Of a stretch of DNA of 64,000 nucleotides, positions 28,186 through 37,284 are shown piece by piece. A program made the translations under genes and the position numbers. Each line of letters begins with the position of its first letter. The stretch's first letter is position 1. The notes below the pieces were generated by a model. The model saw nothing but the letters and a program-made list of their open reading frames with translations, was not told where the DNA came from and made no database searches. The DNA lies in NCBI GenBank assembly GCA_913020115.1, contig CAJWBQ010000003.1, positions 62,001-126,000 of the forward strand, written 5' to 3'. Source of the stretch: an uncultured Cellvibrionales bacterium (lineage in GTDB: Bacteria > Pseudomonadota > Gammaproteobacteria > Pseudomonadales > Cellvibrionaceae).

Positions 28186-31100
28186 TTAAAATTTCTTCTT
28201 CAAGTCAAGATAAACGTAACGCCCTCTGTTGGAGTGCAATCCAGCACTATAGCCTGACGATGAATCAAACAAAGGTGGCTCTTCGTCCGTAAGATTGTTA
28301 ACACCTACACGAACCCGAGTGCCATCAAACAGACCGTCTTCGAACTTATAATCTGCATAGGTATTCAGAGTGATCCACTCATCTATCTCCAGGAATTTAC
28401 CCGGTATCTCATCGGCTTCAACTCCATAATCGAAAACATGACCCACATAACGAGCACTTAAACCTGCGCGCCACTGATCTTTTTCCCAAGTGACGTTGGC
28501 ATTTGCTCGCCACCGAGGTTTGCCTTCATCTTGCAGCTGACTACCTACGGTTTCCGAACTAACCGACCCTGTGATTAGTGGGTTTGCGTCCAGTGCGGCT
28601 ATGAGGGACTGCACTTCCGTTGACGCACTTTGCTCCCATTTAATAAGGTAAGCGCCGTTAAACTTAATGGTAACACTGCCCCAGTCACTCTCCGGAAGAC
28701 GATAAACCAAGCCGATATCAGCGCCCTGCATTTCTCTAGGCTGCAAGTTTAAGAACTGGTCATTGATATACAGTAGGCTACCCACGGCGTCCAAGTTGGT
28801 ACCATTTGCGTTGTTGTACTCATCAATCTCCTGCTGGTCTTGAGCGTTTGGTGCAGAGCGAACCACGGCCTCATTAGAGCTTCCGTTAAAACGCATTAAT
28901 TGATCTAGCAGCAAATGGTTATCGCGGCCAAACAAACCGACAACACCCTCTTGTTCAATTTGCCACCAATCTAAGGTCAAGCTTAAACCGTCAACGAAGC
29001 TAGGCTCGATCACAAAACCTACGGTAAGGTTTTCAGAATCTTCAGCGCCCAATTCTCCGTTACCCAAACGTCGGGTAATAATAGAAGTAGCACAAGCGTC
29101 AACATCAGCCTCGTCCGTACCTCCAACCTGCCCGGCCTGACAGCGCAAGAAATCTTCCTCATTATTGTTGAAACGCTCTTGAACACTAAGATTCAAAGTT
29201 TCGAGATTTGGCGCACGAAACCCTTTCGACCAAGCACTTCGCACTTGCAACCAGTCAACTGGGCGCCAAGATAATGCTACTTTGGGTTTCAGTATTTCAC
29301 CATCAACGTCAGAGTAGCTCTCTCCGCGGAGCGCAAACTGCGCGTCTAAGCTCTGAACAAGGGGAATATCTTGATGGCTACCAATTAAAGGCACTAGGAA
29401 TTCTGCGTAAGCTGAGTAAACTTCGCGGCTACCCTCAGTATCGGGGGTTGCACTGACTCCCATAATATCACTGTCGAAAAACTGACCAGACAGTGGGTTG
29501 GTAAACGTTATCGAACCGTCCAAGCTTGAATCGCGATCATCGTCGTACGTTTCACGACGCTGTTCAACACCGAAGGCTGCGCCAACATCCCCCCCAGGCA
29601 ATGAGAAAATATCACTGCGACTCACCTTAAAATCAACACCGCTGATACGGGTTTTGTTGTGACGGTCTACATCCACTGTAAATTCAGCGGCATTGCCGCC
29701 TGATGTGGGGTCACCATTGGCGACATCATTGAGGTTACCGCCTGTAAATGGATTGTAGGCGTCGGCTGTGGTTCTTGAGACGGCTTCGTAAAACTTGGTG
29801 CGGCTAACACTTAGCTGCGTATCTGTCGATTTTGCCTCTGAATAGAAAGCGGCCGTTTCCCAGTCCCAGCCTGCAAGCTCTCCTCGCAAACCACCTAGAA
29901 AACGGTAAGAGCTTGATTCAACATCAATAGTTCTTGGGCCCGTATCATAGAGGCGCAGACGATCGATTTTAACGTCCAACCCTTCGGCGGGAACATCAGC
30001 TAAATCCAAACCTGGCAATCTGTTTGCACTGCCCACCGCGCCAAAAGGGTTGTAGTATGCGGTTGCCGGAATGTACATCTTGTTTACGTCAGATATTACA
30101 TTTGGACCAAAAAATGAATAGTAATCCGATTCGTAGTAAGACGCTTCAGAAAAGAATTCCATGCCATCATCTAATTCATGAGTGGCCGTAGCGAAGATGT
30201 TGTTGCGGGAGATATCTCCCGACAACATACGCAACTCGTTAATGTTATAACGCAAGCTGCTGTCCAATGTAGAATCATCGATTTTAAGGCCATTGCCAAT
30301 ACTCATGCCACCGCTGTTGGCTTCGGGCTGGAGGTGGAAACGTCCGTCACTGCTGCGAGCAATACCCGACACGCCTACGGGACTAAACGAACCGTCCTGA
30401 CGATTCACTTGACCTAAATTAAATTGCCCCCACGGAGTAAAAGTGGAGAGATTTCGCAATGAAGTATCGCCGACAAAATCTTGCGGTGTACGGGAGTTTT
30501 CTCGATAGTCACTGGACTGCGCCCACTCTACCTCACTCGCTTTCATTCCCGAACGATTAAAATTACTGGCAAATATTGTCACGTTGGTACTGCCGTCGTT
30601 AAGCGCAAATCCACCGTGAACACTCAGTGTGTTTTCATTCAGGCTTTCGCCATCGCTTGAGCCGTGGCGAAGCGCCACTTCAAAGCCTTCGTAGTCGGTA
30701 TCGAGAACATAGTTGGCCACGCCAGCGACAGCATCGGTGCCGTAAATCGCCGCAGCGCCATCGCGCAATACTTCAATTCTGTCCAAGCCCATAGCTGGAA
30801 TCATCGCGGTATTCACGAACTGGACGGGAACGCCATTGACCGTTGACGACGAGGGATTCAATACCATCCGGCGGCCATTTATCAACACCAAAGTACTGTC
30901 GGCGCCTAAACCACGGAGATCCAGCGAGCCTACGTCACCACGAACACTATTAGATGAGGTGCTGGTATCATCGCTGTTAAATGTAACAGAGCCAGCCTGG
31001 GGAATGGCGGCGATAAGCTCTTCTGTACTAGCCGCTCCCATTGCGTCCAAGTCATCCTGATCCAGCATACTCACAGGCAGTGAACCCGCAATATCAACAC

Positions 31101-31230
31101 CTTTAATATGAGTACCTGTGACGGTTATTTCTTCTAAGACCAAGTCAAGAGTGTTTTCATCTTGAGCGGCAGCGCTGCTCATGGCGATGGCCGCTAGTAC
31201 AGCCAAACTCAGTTTGTGTTGCTTAAGCAT
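28186..31230 (-). CDS. TonB-dependent outer membrane receptor
   Basis: The 1014-residue protein has a signal peptide (about 1-22), a TonB-box-like LEEITVTG, and a plug domain (RGLGADSTLVLINGRR; DRIEVLRDGAAAIYGTDAVAGV). A long 22-strand-type barrel ends in an aromatic residue (YLDLKKKF). Its plug type is common among marine receptors for peptides and other larger molecules; siderophore specificity is not indicated. GGGAG upstream of the ATG supports the start. It lies between the kinase/binding-protein pair and GGT2 and has a candidate regulator site upstream. I infer uptake of a gamma-glutamyl compound or peptide across the outer membrane. Confidence 0.92.
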   Translation of the reverse strand: MLKQHKLSLAVLAAIAMSSAAAQDENTLDLVLEEITVTGTHIKGVDIAGSLPVSMLDQDDLDAMGAASTEELIAAIPQAGSVTFNSDDTSTSSNSVRGDVGSLDLRGLGADSTLVLINGRRMVLNPSSSTVNGVPVQFVNTAMIPAMGLDRIEVLRDGAAAIYGTDAVAGVANYVLDTDYEGFEVALRHGSSDGESLNENTLSVHGGFALNDGSTNVTIFASNFNRSGMKASEVEWAQSSDYRENSRTPQDFVGDTSLRNLSTFTPWGQFNLGQVNRQDGSFSPVGVSGIARSSDGRFHLQPEANSGGMSIGNGLKIDDSTLDSSLRYNINELRMLSGDISRNNIFATATHELDDGMEFFSEASYYESDYYSFFGPNVISDVNKMYIPATAYYNPFGAVGSANRLPGLDLADVPAEGLDVKIDRLRLYDTGPRTIDVESSSYRFLGGLRGELAGWDWETAAFYSEAKSTDTQLSVSRTKFYEAVSRTTADAYNPFTGGNLNDVANGDPTSGGNAAEFTVDVDRHNKTRISGVDFKVSRSDIFSLPGGDVGAAFGVEQRRETYDDDRDSSLDGSITFTNPLSGQFFDSDIMGVSATPDTEGSREVYSAYAEFLVPLIGSHQDIPLVQSLDAQFALRGESYSDVDGEILKPKVALSWRPVDWLQVRSAWSKGFRAPNLETLNLSVQERFNNNEEDFLRCQAGQVGGTDEADVDACATSIITRRLGNGELGAEDSENLTVGFVIEPSFVDGLSLTLDWWQIEQEGVVGLFGRDNHLLLDQLMRFNGSSNEAVVRSAPNAQDQQEIDEYNNANGTNLDAVGSLLYINDQFLNLQPREMQGADIGLVYRLPESDWGSVTIKFNGAYLIKWEQSASTEVQSLIAALDANPLITGSVSSETVGSQLQDEGKPRWRANANVTWEKDQWRAGLSARYVGHVFDYGVEADEIPGKFLEIDEWITLNTYADYKFEDGLFDGTRVRVGVNNLTDEEPPLFDSSSGYSAGLHSNRGRYVYLDLKKKF

Positions 31231-31375
31231 CCTGATTCTCCCTCGGCTTCTGTGGCGAAGCCTTTGTTATGATCATTGTCATTGCCCTACACCGACGCCT
31301 TTGGCCTCAATGCCACTTAATACTATCGCTGTGGCGTTAATGTCGAATAATCATCAAGTATTAACTTGTATGAGC

Positions 31376-31395
31376 TTGTAAATGAATCGTTAACA
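31376..31395 (+). promoter_or_regulatory. Candidate regulator site B (upstream of the TonB receptor)
   Basis: TTGTAAATGAATCGTTAACA: half-sites GTAAAT (31378) and GTTAAC (31389) are 11 bp apart. A further CTTGTA copy lies 10 bp to the left (31366-31371). It is about 150 bases before the receptor start codon. Confidence 0.5.
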
Positions 31396-31418
31396 ATCAC
31401 TGTAATTTGAGCAATATC

Positions 31419-33173
31419 CTAGTGGTAACCTAAGGTGCTGGCGCCTGGGCGCCTGGGATCAGAAGCCCCAGAGAAATGATGACCGTTCCACATCACCGAC
31501 TGTACACTTCCCATGGTTGCGCCCTGCTTCAATATATGGCCGCGCCGCTTTAATAAATTTAGAGTATCTGGGCTAATGCCAGGCTCATATTCCAGCTCAT
31601 CTTTGGCCCAGCCATGAAAAATTCTTGGTGCGTGAGTGGCGTCGGCAATATTCATTTTGTGGTCCACTACGTTAGAAATTATTTGCAGCATAGTGGTAAT
31701 AATTCGCCGCCCACCCGGTGTGCCTGTTGCAAGCAAGGGCTGCTGATCTTTAAACACAATCACCGGCGTTTGCGTGCTTTTTGTGCGCTTGCCGCCCTGT
31801 AAGGAGTTTGCAAAACTGGCTCTTGCCCCCGAGGCGCCGGGTACTCCATAGAGTAGAGCAAAATTATTTATTTGATTGTTCATCAAGATTCCAGTGCCAG
31901 CTATAGTCACACCAGAACCAAAGGATGCACTCAATGTGTAGGTGTTAGAGACCACATTACCTTCACTGTCCATAATGGAATAATGGGTGGTATCTGCACT
32001 CTCTTGCAGTTCTGCTGGGCTGCTGGGTGCTATCTCGGCAACCGGCGTCGCACGCTGCATATCTAGAGTTTTCACTTGGCTCGCCGCGAGTGTTTTGCCG
32101 GCAAGCCAATTTACAGGCACCTCTACAAAAGCAGGATCACCCAGATATTTGGCCCTAAACGCGTAGGCCCGCTTCATCACTTCGGCGAGTATATGTAGAG
32201 TGTTGGCACTGTTGTGACCATAATTCTCTAAAGGGTATGCTTCGAGCATATTAAGCATTTGCACCAAATGAATACCGCCAGCAGGAGGAGGCATGGTTAA
32301 AACGCTGTGGCCACGATACTCGGTGGCCAGCGGTGTTTTAACGACGGCTTGATAATCCGCAAGATCTTGTTCGCGGATGAAACCGCCATGGGCTTTCATT
32401 TCGCGAGCGATCTGACGTGCCACACTGCCGAGATAAAATCCAGCACGCCCCTTGTCAGCAATTAAGTTAAGAGTTTTTGCCAAAGCCTTACGTTGAAGGG
32501 TGTCACCCGCTTGATAAAGCTCCCCTCCCGCTTTAAAAAACGTCTGTAAAGATTCCGTGTTAGCTTTTAACACCGGGGCTTTAGCCGCTATGGCCCAAGA
32601 TAAGTCCTCGCTCACAGTGATACCCTGCTGTGCTTGGCGAATAGCGCCCGTCAACAAGGTTTTCCAAGGCAACTTGCCCCAGCGCTGGTGCGCCTCATAC
32701 AGCCCCGCCACTGTGCCAGGCACTGTTGATGCGGTGAAACCTAGCTTACTTAGAGAGCGATCAACCTTACCTTCAGCGCTGATAAAGTCGGAGGCGCTAG
32801 CGCTCATCGGCGCGGTGCCTCGATAGTCGATTGCCACTGTTTCATTGGTCTTAGCAATATGCACCATCATAAAACCACCGCCGCCCAAATTGCCCGCTCT
32901 GGGCAATGTAACGGCTAGAGAAAACCCTACAGCCACGGCTGCATCAATGGCATTGCCACCCTTAGCCAAAATATCACGCCCCACCTCAGTAGACAGAGCG
33001 TTTTGACTAGACACCATGCCACTTTGCGCTCGAACGGGATGATGTAGGGCCTCGTAGCGCAGAATGTAACTGTTACTAGTCTGTGCGGCCGCCGATACAG
33101 CGGGCATAGCCCCAGCCGTAAACACCAGCAGCAAATACAGATTACAAGCACTCAAACTCTTCCCCATCCTCAT
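31419..33173 (-). CDS. ggt: Gamma-glutamyltransferase 2 (periplasmic GGT)
   Basis: The 584-residue GGT proenzyme is a close paralogue of the GGT encoded at 23077: same AVTLPRAGNLGGGGFMMVH, nucleophile Thr395 (SADTTHYSIM), LLSxx-type turn replaced by MNNQINNFALLYG, and GTPGGRRIIT. An N-terminal signal peptide (about 1-29) places it in the periplasm. The lid-loop region is altered (SLQGGKRTKSTQTP), which might favour hydrolysis or different substrates. It is divergent from the response regulator and upstream of the TonB receptor on the same strand. Confidence 0.93.
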   Translation of the reverse strand: MRMGKSLSACNLYLLLVFTAGAMPAVSAAAQTSNSYILRYEALHHPVRAQSGMVSSQNALSTEVGRDILAKGGNAIDAAVAVGFSLAVTLPRAGNLGGGGFMMVHIAKTNETVAIDYRGTAPMSASASDFISAEGKVDRSLSKLGFTASTVPGTVAGLYEAHQRWGKLPWKTLLTGAIRQAQQGITVSEDLSWAIAAKAPVLKANTESLQTFFKAGGELYQAGDTLQRKALAKTLNLIADKGRAGFYLGSVARQIAREMKAHGGFIREQDLADYQAVVKTPLATEYRGHSVLTMPPPAGGIHLVQMLNMLEAYPLENYGHNSANTLHILAEVMKRAYAFRAKYLGDPAFVEVPVNWLAGKTLAASQVKTLDMQRATPVAEIAPSSPAELQESADTTHYSIMDSEGNVVSNTYTLSASFGSGVTIAGTGILMNNQINNFALLYGVPGASGARASFANSLQGGKRTKSTQTPVIVFKDQQPLLATGTPGGRRIITTMLQIISNVVDHKMNIADATHAPRIFHGWAKDELEYEPGISPDTLNLLKRRGHILKQGATMGSVQSVMWNGHHFSGASDPRRPGASTLGYH

Positions 33174-33307
33174 AACTTGACCTTACTGTTGTCAATTTGC
33201 CATGGCAGGGGGCATCCCCTACACTCGGTTTGTATGGGCTAACTATAGCAACACTGTTCGTCCAAGCTATTACCCTAGTTTAGTTGTTTGTAAATCGAGC
33301 GCTCAAA

Positions 33308-33327
33308 TGATTAACCAAATGTTAACA
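33308..33327 (+). promoter_or_regulatory. Candidate regulator site C (GGT2 / response regulator intergenic)
   Basis: TGATTAACCAAATGTTAACA: half-sites ATTAAC (33310) and GTTAAC (33321) are 11 bp apart. A further GTAAAT (33290-33295) lies 20 bp to the left. It sits 72 bases before the response regulator start and 135 bases from GGT2. Confidence 0.5.
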
Positions 33328-33398
33328 GAAGCAAAATTTTGTGACGAAGCCAGCGTCACCCTGTACCTTGCTACGCGCGCAATGGGGACAGCAGTACC

Positions 33399-34127
33399 AT
33401 GACAGACAAACAAACACCGAGAATTTTGATTGTAGAAGACGAAGTTGCCAGCCTGAATCTATTGTCCAGCTATTTTGAGAAAGAAAATTATGTAGTCTAT
33501 AAGGCCAGCAATGGCGATGATGTTGGAAAACTACTCAATCAACACACGGTTGATGTGATTTTGCTCGACATAAATTTACCCGGCAAAGATGGTCTCGCAC
33601 TCACCCGGGAAATTCGCGCAAAGTCAGATGTGGGCATTGTTCTGGTCACACATAAAGATGACGATATTGATCGTATCGTCGGCCTTGAACTAGGCGCCGA
33701 CGACTATGTAACCAAACCCTACAATATTCGCGAGTTATTCGCTCGAGTAAAAAACCTATTGTCGCGGGTTAAGGCTAACCCTCTTGCAGGGCCCAGCGGC
33801 TTGAAAACTGCAAAAGCCATTCAGTTTGATCGCTGGGTTTTGCATGTCGGTCGCCGGCAATTGGAATCTAGTGATGAGCAGATACAGTTGACTGAAGGTG
33901 AGTTTAAACTGCTGTACACACTGATTAACCACGCAGGCACCGTGCTGAGTCGCGACCAAATCATGAACCGAATGGAGCGTCGAGAGTGGTTCCCAACAGA
34001 CCGAACGATTGATGTAATGATTGCTCGAATTCGAAAAAAACTAGGGGACGACCGCGACAAACCTAAATACATCAATACCGCACACGGTACAGGTTATATT
34101 TTTATCGCGGAAGTGACTGAGGCCTAA
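33399..34127 (+). CDS. OmpR/TorR-type response regulator
   Basis: The 242-residue regulator has a receiver domain (ILIVEDEVAS, phospho-acceptor Asp57 in ILLDINLPG, conserved Lys in DDYVTKPYN). The C-terminal winged helix (about 145-238) contains LTEGEFKLLYTLINHAG, LSRDQIMNRM and YINTAHGTGYIF. It has the ArcA/TorR style of receiver and is the only response regulator near the orphan hybrid kinase at 25009, so it is the probable output of that phosphorelay. It ends by overlapping the convergent GGT3 gene by 4 bases. Confidence 0.92.
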   Translation: MTDKQTPRILIVEDEVASLNLLSSYFEKENYVVYKASNGDDVGKLLNQHTVDVILLDINLPGKDGLALTREIRAKSDVGIVLVTHKDDDIDRIVGLELGADDYVTKPYNIRELFARVKNLLSRVKANPLAGPSGLKTAKAIQFDRWVLHVGRRQLESSDEQIQLTEGEFKLLYTLINHAGTVLSRDQIMNRMERREWFPTDRTIDVMIARIRKKLGDDRDKPKYINTAHGTGYIFIAEVTEA

Positions 34128-35878
34128 CGGCCTCTCGCAGAACCTTCACGCCGAGGGTCCGCAACACCGGTCATAATACCCTTTTCTACATAAATACCGT
34201 GTAGGCCACTGTTTAAATCACGCTCTTTTACCACATGCCCCCACTGACTGAGTTGTGCGCGAAGCTCTGCACTGAAACCGTCTTTTTCCAAGACTAAGGA
34301 ACCATTATTTTTCGCCACAATGTGAGGCCGGCTGATGGCCGCTTCTAAAGAATCGTTTTGCCCTAAAACATTGGCAATCACCCTCGCCACATAAAGGATT
34401 ATTTGCGAGCCACCCGGTGAACCTATTAACATTTTTACATTTTGCTGATCATCAAAGACGATAAATGGAGACATCGAACTTCTGGGACGCTTTCCCGCTT
34501 GAATACGGTTCGCAATATTATTTAGATCTTCATCAATAGGGGTAAAAGAAAAGTCTGTTAATTGATTGTTTAGTAAAAAACCTTTTACAAATAAACGTGA
34601 ACCAAAGCCACTTTCAATACTGGTCGTCATGCTTACCGCATTGCCATCTGCATCAATCACACTTAAATGACTGGTAGAGGGAAACGCTGGGGTTTCACTA
34701 GACACTAAGGCGCTGGAAACTGGTTCTCCGGCAGGAAACTTGGCGACTGTTTCAGTGTTTTTAATCAAATCCGCGCGCTGCTTCCAATAGGCTGGGTTTA
34801 ATAAGGCGGCGGTAGGCACTGAAACAAAATCTGGGTCAGCCATATAACGATTGCGGTCGGCAAAGGCCAGCTTACTGGCATCGGCAAACAAGTGCACGAA
34901 CTGCTCTGAATCGGCCGGCCAGTGTTCATAGCCCTTAGCCTCCAACACACCCAGAATATTTAGGACGCTCAAACCTCCAGACGAGGGAAGCGCCGCACCA
35001 CAAGCGGTATATTGCTTGAACGGCCCACAAGCGGGCTTGCGCTGTAAAGCCTTGTAAGAGGCCATATCACTCATACTGAGCTTGCCCGGCACCTTAGGGT
35101 CTTTGCGCACCGTGTTTACAATGGCTTGTGCGATCTCGCCCTTATAAAAGGCATCGCTGCCTTCTTTGGCAATTCTTTCTAAGGTGTCTGCATAATCAAA
35201 GTTTTTCAATCGATGACCAACGGGCAGAGGCTGCCCGTCTTTAGTGAAGAAGTATTCCGTAATCGCTTTTCTCTCGGCCACTTTTGGGATGCGCCGTAAT
35301 AGCTTATGCAAGCGCGGTGAAACGGCAAAGCCTTCGCGCGCAATCTCAATGGCGGGTTCAAATAACACTTTCCAGGGCAGCTTTCCCTCGCGCTCATGGG
35401 CCAGCTCCAACATTTTCACCACGCCTGGCACTCCTACGGCGTAACCTCCCACAATGGCTTTAAAAAAGCTCATGGCTTTGCCTTCAGCGCTCATAAAATG
35501 ATTTTCATCTACTTCCATGGGCGCCGTTTCACGGCCATCGTAGTGCACTAGAGCTTTTTTCTCGGCATTCCAACTGATCAGAAATGCGCCGCCGCCAATA
35601 CCAGAAGATTGTGGCTCAACAAGCCCCAGAACCAACTGCGCGGCGATACTTGCGTCTACCGCGCTGCCGCCCTGCTCTAGCATTGCATAGGCCGCGTCGG
35701 TCGCGAGCGCGTTGGCACTCACCGCCATAAAGGATTGCCCTGTCGCTGATTTGTGCTGGGTCAAGCCTGTAGAGGCTTCTGGATCAACATCGTCTTTTTC
35801 AAGGGCCGACAGTGACAGGCTAGCCATCAGCAAATAGGAGGCGACTAGGCTTCCAATCAACATTTTTCGATTCATCAA
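34124..35878 (-). CDS. ggt: Gamma-glutamyltransferase 3 (divergent subgroup)
   Basis: The 584-residue exported GGT-fold protein has a signal peptide (about 1-25), ASIAAQLVLGLVEPQSSGIGGGAFL, nucleophile Thr402 (STSHLSVIDADG), LLNNQLTDFSF, GKRPRSSMSPFIV and GSPGGSQIILYV. It is more distant from GGT1 and GGT2, which resemble each other, and has SGIGGG where those have LGGGG. This suggests separate origin and perhaps different substrate preference. The start has two adjacent ATGs (35878, 35875). No clear copy of the shared promoter repeat lies upstream; GGTAACA near 35920 is only partial. Confidence 0.9.
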   Translation of the reverse strand: MMNRKMLIGSLVASYLLMASLSLSALEKDDVDPEASTGLTQHKSATGQSFMAVSANALATDAAYAMLEQGGSAVDASIAAQLVLGLVEPQSSGIGGGAFLISWNAEKKALVHYDGRETAPMEVDENHFMSAEGKAMSFFKAIVGGYAVGVPGVVKMLELAHEREGKLPWKVLFEPAIEIAREGFAVSPRLHKLLRRIPKVAERKAITEYFFTKDGQPLPVGHRLKNFDYADTLERIAKEGSDAFYKGEIAQAIVNTVRKDPKVPGKLSMSDMASYKALQRKPACGPFKQYTACGAALPSSGGLSVLNILGVLEAKGYEHWPADSEQFVHLFADASKLAFADRNRYMADPDFVSVPTAALLNPAYWKQRADLIKNTETVAKFPAGEPVSSALVSSETPAFPSTSHLSVIDADGNAVSMTTSIESGFGSRLFVKGFLLNNQLTDFSFTPIDEDLNNIANRIQAGKRPRSSMSPFIVFDDQQNVKMLIGSPGGSQIILYVARVIANVLGQNDSLEAAISRPHIVAKNNGSLVLEKDGFSAELRAQLSQWGHVVKERDLNSGLHGIYVEKGIMTGVADPRREGSARGR

Positions 35879-36027
35879 ATTCTATCTCTATGCTTGTTTA
35901 AGGTCGCTTGAACTAGAAACGGTAACACAGGGGGGTGTGCCGCAGACAATCAACAGCAAAGCCCACGTGCAAGATGTGAGCTAAGCAGAAGCAAAGGTAA
36001 CGGGTTTTAGAGTTTTTGTCGATCAGC

Positions 36028-37284
36028 TTATTCGAAGCGAAGTGCTTCAATCGGATCTAGTTTTGAGGCTTTGATGGCCGGAAGCAAACCAAAACCGACA
36101 CCTACAATGGTGCAAAAAACGACGCCCATAATCGCCCACTCGAGTGGAACTGAAGCCTCGAAGTCGGTCATTGCGCTCAAGACATTACCCAGTCCAAAAC
36201 CCAAGACCACGCCAAGAGCACCGCCTATATTACAGAGAATAACCGCCTCCCACAAAAATTGGCGCAGGATATCTTGGCGCTTCGCCCCGAGAGATTTTCG
36301 GATACCGATTTCTTTAGTGCGCTCGGTAACCGATACCAACATGATATTCATAATGCCGATTCCCGCCACCACCAGGGAAATTGTCCCCATGACAAAGGCT
36401 CCAATTTTCACGCCTAAAGTGGTTCGATTAAAGTTGGTAATCAGGCTCTCACTGCTGAAAAATTCGAAATTGTCTTCTTCATTGTGTTTTAAACCACGCT
36501 CCCGCCGCAGCACCTGTCGGGTTTCCTCCATGGCATTCTCAAGCAAGTCGGGGGTGCGAGCATGCACAGTAATATTCACAGACTTAGCGAAACCACCATT
36601 ACGCAGATTGCCGTAGGTACGTTGGAAGCTCGTCACCGGCATCAGCACGTAGTTGTCATAACCACTGCCAAACGCAGATTTTTTCTCTTGGAAAACACCT
36701 ACTAGGCGGTATTTTCTTTTATCGACAAAAATATCACGGCCAATGGGGTCTACGAAGGGGAATAGTCTTTCCGCTAGACCATAGCCGATCACAGCCACAC
36801 GGCGTGCTCCCGCAACATCCATATGTGAGATATTGCGCCCAATACCAACATAGTGGGTATTATTTTCCGAGTACTCTGGCGTACCTCCCACAATCGCCAC
36901 ATTCGGATTCGATACATCGCCTTTATAGCTCACCGATACGCCAAAATGCCAAAGCTCTGCGCCCACTTGATCTGCAGAATCTACCTGCGCGCGAACAGCA
37001 TCAGCCTCAGCAACGGTAAGTGGCGGACGCTTCTCTGCCTTACGTCGATCTTGTTCGGAGTTAAAACCTCCAGCGGGCCATTTTTGTGCTTGGAAGGTCT
37101 GCGAGCCCAACACACTCATTTCTTTTTCCATGGCCACCTGGACGATTGAAATAGCCGTCATTACCGCGATGATAGACGCCACGCCTGCGACAATGCCCAC
37201 CAAGGTAAGCACAGAGCGGAGCTTATTGCTGCGTATCGCCGAGAGCGACATCAGCAGAATATCCAACTTCTGCATTTTATTCAT
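36028..37284 (-). CDS. MacB-type ABC transporter permease (second)
   Basis: From the ATG at 37284 the protein has 418 residues: an N-terminal membrane helix (SNKLRSVLTLVGIVAGVASI), a MacB-type periplasmic core domain, and a C-terminal FtsX-type set of three helices starting near TERTKEIGIRKSLGAKR. It overlaps the previous permease gene by 8 bases. The next in-frame Met lies at 37275. With the other permease it probably forms a heterodimer for export or periplasmic mechanotransmission. Substrate unknown. Confidence 0.87.
   Translation of the reverse strand: MNKMQKLDILLMSLSAIRSNKLRSVLTLVGIVAGVASIIAVMTAISIVQVAMEKEMSVLGSQTFQAQKWPAGGFNSEQDRRKAEKRPPLTVAEADAVRAQVDSADQVGAELWHFGVSVSYKGDVSNPNVAIVGGTPEYSENNTHYVGIGRNISHMDVAGARRVAVIGYGLAERLFPFVDPIGRDIFVDKRKYRLVGVFQEKKSAFGSGYDNYVLMPVTSFQRTYGNLRNGGFAKSVNITVHARTPDLLENAMEETRQVLRRERGLKHNEEDNFEFFSSESLITNFNRTTLGVKIGAFVMGTISLVVAGIGIMNIMLVSVTERTKEIGIRKSLGAKRQDILRQFLWEAVILCNIGGALGVVLGFGLGNVLSAMTDFEASVPLEWAIMGVVFCTIVGVGFGLLPAIKASKLDPIEALRFE

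Noticed and set aside
33202-33402. Plus-strand 66-codon frame before the response regulator
   Set aside because: It covers the divergent promoter and the direct-repeat site and has no RBS or family-like features.
35879-36020. Fourth copy of the GGT-region direct repeat upstream of GGT3
   Set aside because: Only GGTAACA near 35920 resembles the second half-site; the first half-site matches poorly, so it is not counted.
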